From Rhodanobacteraceae bacterium (lineage in GTDB: Bacteria; Acidobacteriota; Terriglobia; Terriglobales; Acidobacteriaceae), in the NCBI GenBank assembly GCA_025350865.1, contig JANXWZ010000073.1, positions 1 to 34,561 of the forward strand: DNA of 34,561 nt. Direction: 5' to 3'. Shown here piece by piece: positions 33,608-34,561 of the stretch (its first letter is position 1; each line of letters begins with the position of its first letter). A program made the translations under genes and the position numbers. The notes beneath the pieces were generated by a model. That model worked only from the letters and a program-made list of their open reading frames with translations. It was not told the origin of the DNA and searched no databases.

Positions 33608-34191
33608 GAGTTGGGACGGTAAAGCGAAATACGACGGAGACACAGATCGCTTTGACGCTGACGATCGACGGGCAGGGGACGTATAAGGTCTCGACCGGGA
33701 TACGGTTTTTTGACCACATGCTGGAGCTGTTTACGCGGCATGGCGGGTTCGACTTGGAGCTGGATTGCAAGGGCGACCTGGATGTAGATCAGCACCACAC
33801 GGTGGAGGATGTGGGCATTGCGCTGGGTGAGGCTTTCCTCGAAGCGCTGGGCGATAAGAAGGGCATTATGCGCGCCGGGTACTTTGTGATGGCGATGGAT
33901 GAGACGCTGGCGGTTGCGGCGGTGGATCTTAGCGGGCGCGTTGCTTATGTGGTCGATGACCAGGTTACGGTGCCGGTGGTTGGGGATTTCCAGACGGAGC
34001 TTGTGGCGGATTTCTTCGATGGATTTGCGCGTGGCGCGAAGGCGAATGTGCATGTGAAGACGATGTATGGAAGATCGAACCATCACAAGATTGAGGCGAT
34101 CTTCAAGGCGTTTGCGCGGGCTATGCGCGGGGCTTGCTCGCGGGATGAACGCATGCGGGAGATGCTGCCAAGTACGAAAGGCTTGCTGTGA
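33595..34191 (+). CDS. hisB: Imidazoleglycerol-phosphate dehydratase
   Basis: HisB removes water from imidazole-glycerol phosphate. The 198-residue monofunctional enzyme starts at GTG 33595 (GGAGGAG lies five bases before), reads [20 protein letters not shown], and has the manganese-binding motifs [52 protein letters not shown] and [17 protein letters not shown]. It lacks the histidinol phosphatase domain of enterobacterial HisB, so a separate phosphatase is needed. It overlaps hisC by 13 bases. The reading frame stays open further upstream, within hisC, but that part does not resemble HisB. Confidence 0.96.
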   Translation: MDEIRVGTVKRNTTETQIALTLTIDGQGTYKVSTGIRFFDHMLELFTRHGGFDLELDCKGDLDVDQHHTVEDVGIALGEAFLEALGDKKGIMRAGYFVMAMDETLAVAAVDLSGRVAYVVDDQVTVPVVGDFQTELVADFFDGFARGAKANVHVKTMYGRSNHHKIEAIFKAFARAMRGACSRDERMREMLPSTKGLL

Positions 34192-34192
34192 G

Positions 34193-34220
34193 AGCTGTCA
34201 GCTTTGAGCTAACAGCTACC
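34193..34220. repeat. AGCTNNN heptad repeat between hisB and hisH
   Basis: Four consecutive 7-base units start with AGCT (34193, 34200, 34207, 34214). Units 1-3 also form an inverted pair, AGCTGTCAGCT and AGCTAACAGCT, with one mismatch, giving a hairpin in the transcript just before hisH. It fills most of the only gap in the his operon. Confidence 0.8.
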
Positions 34221-34237
34221 AGGAACACCTTGAGGTT

Positions 34238-34561
34238 ATGTCGATGATTGCGGTAATTGACTATAGGGCGGGGAACCTTACGAGTGTGGTGAAGGCGCTG
34301 ACATATCTGGGTGCGCGGACGCAGGTTACGCAGGATGCCGATGTGGTGCGCGCGGCTTCGAAGATTGTGCTGCCGGGGGTGGGACATTTTCAGGCTACTG
34401 CGTTGTTGCAGGAGCTTGGGATTACTGAGGCTGTGCGTGAGGCTGTGGCTAAGGGTGCGGAGTTTCTTGGGGTTTGTGTTGGGTTGCAGTGGTTGTTTGA
34501 AGGGTCAACCGAAGCGCAGGATACGCCGGGGTTGGGACACTTTGCGGGGATGTGTGAGCGC
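34238..34561 (+). CDS. hisH: Imidazole glycerol phosphate synthase, glutaminase subunit (cut by right edge)
   Basis: HisH releases ammonia from glutamine and passes it to HisF to close the imidazole ring. The visible 108 residues start SMIAVIDYRAGNLTSVVKAL, include LPGVGHFQATALL and the catalytic Cys80 in EFLGVCVGLQWLFEGS, and stop at the window edge before the His/Glu of the triad. The ATG at 34238 is preceded by GAGG; an alternative ATG lies two codons on. Its partner hisF and hisA are expected just beyond the window. Confidence 0.95.
   Translation, partial: MSMIAVIDYRAGNLTSVVKALTYLGARTQVTQDADVVRAASKIVLPGVGHFQATALLQELGITEAVREAVAKGAEFLGVCVGLQWLFEGSTEAQDTPGLGHFAGMCER

Overview
The window looks like chromosomal DNA of an Acidobacteriota bacterium, probably in the Terriglobales (Granulicella/Terriglobus/Edaphobacter-like). 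This is inferred from gene content, high GC, many exported proteins of unknown role, and several families of short palindromic repeats typical of such genomes. No rRNA, tRNA, CRISPR array, phage or insertion sequence was recognised.

Layout. (1) 1-2848, minus strand: the ribosomal block rplM-rpsI-rpsB-tsf, with tsf running off the left edge. (2) 3262-10633: cell-surface glycan genes on both strands: a GT-C glycosyltransferase, three acyltransferase-3 proteins, an O-antigen-polymerase-like membrane protein and a small RodZ-like HTH membrane protein. (3) 10764-14467, plus strand: metK with a strong terminator, a Tat-exported Gfo/Idh/MocA oxidoreductase and a transglutaminase-like protein. (4) 14575-18294, minus strand: three tandem paralogous acyltransferase-3 genes. 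(5) 18404-23273, plus strand: ada, a small membrane protein, an MFS transporter, a threonine-dehydratase-like enzyme and a Sec-exported Gfo/Idh/MocA protein. (6) 23389-29695: a frameshifted PEP-CTERM-like protein, a small Cys/His protein, ahcY, an exported M20 peptidase, a small secreted protein whose second codon is amber, a DUF4397 lipoprotein and two exported helix-hairpin-helix proteins. (7) 29804-34561, plus strand: the histidine operon hisI-hisG-hisD-hisC-hisB-hisH, with hisH cut by the right edge.

The clearest regulatory system is a complete histidine attenuator before hisI. A TTGACT/TAGCCT promoter places the predicted transcript start on, or one base before, the ATG of a 27-residue leader peptide that has seven His within nine residues. 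An 8-bp antiterminator and a U-tailed terminator compete for the same bases downstream. The leader peptide therefore appears to be translated from a leaderless mRNA. Similar TANNNT boxes lie 6-11 bases before several other start codons.

Other notable points are a six-copy palindromic repeat family with one copy inside a glycosyltransferase gene and one supplying the end of an MFS gene; a second repeat family with a copy inside the start of hisC; inverting heptanucleotide repeats; a PEP-CTERM signal broken by two compensating frameshifts; and an ATG-TAG start whose ribosome-binding site is buried in a hairpin.
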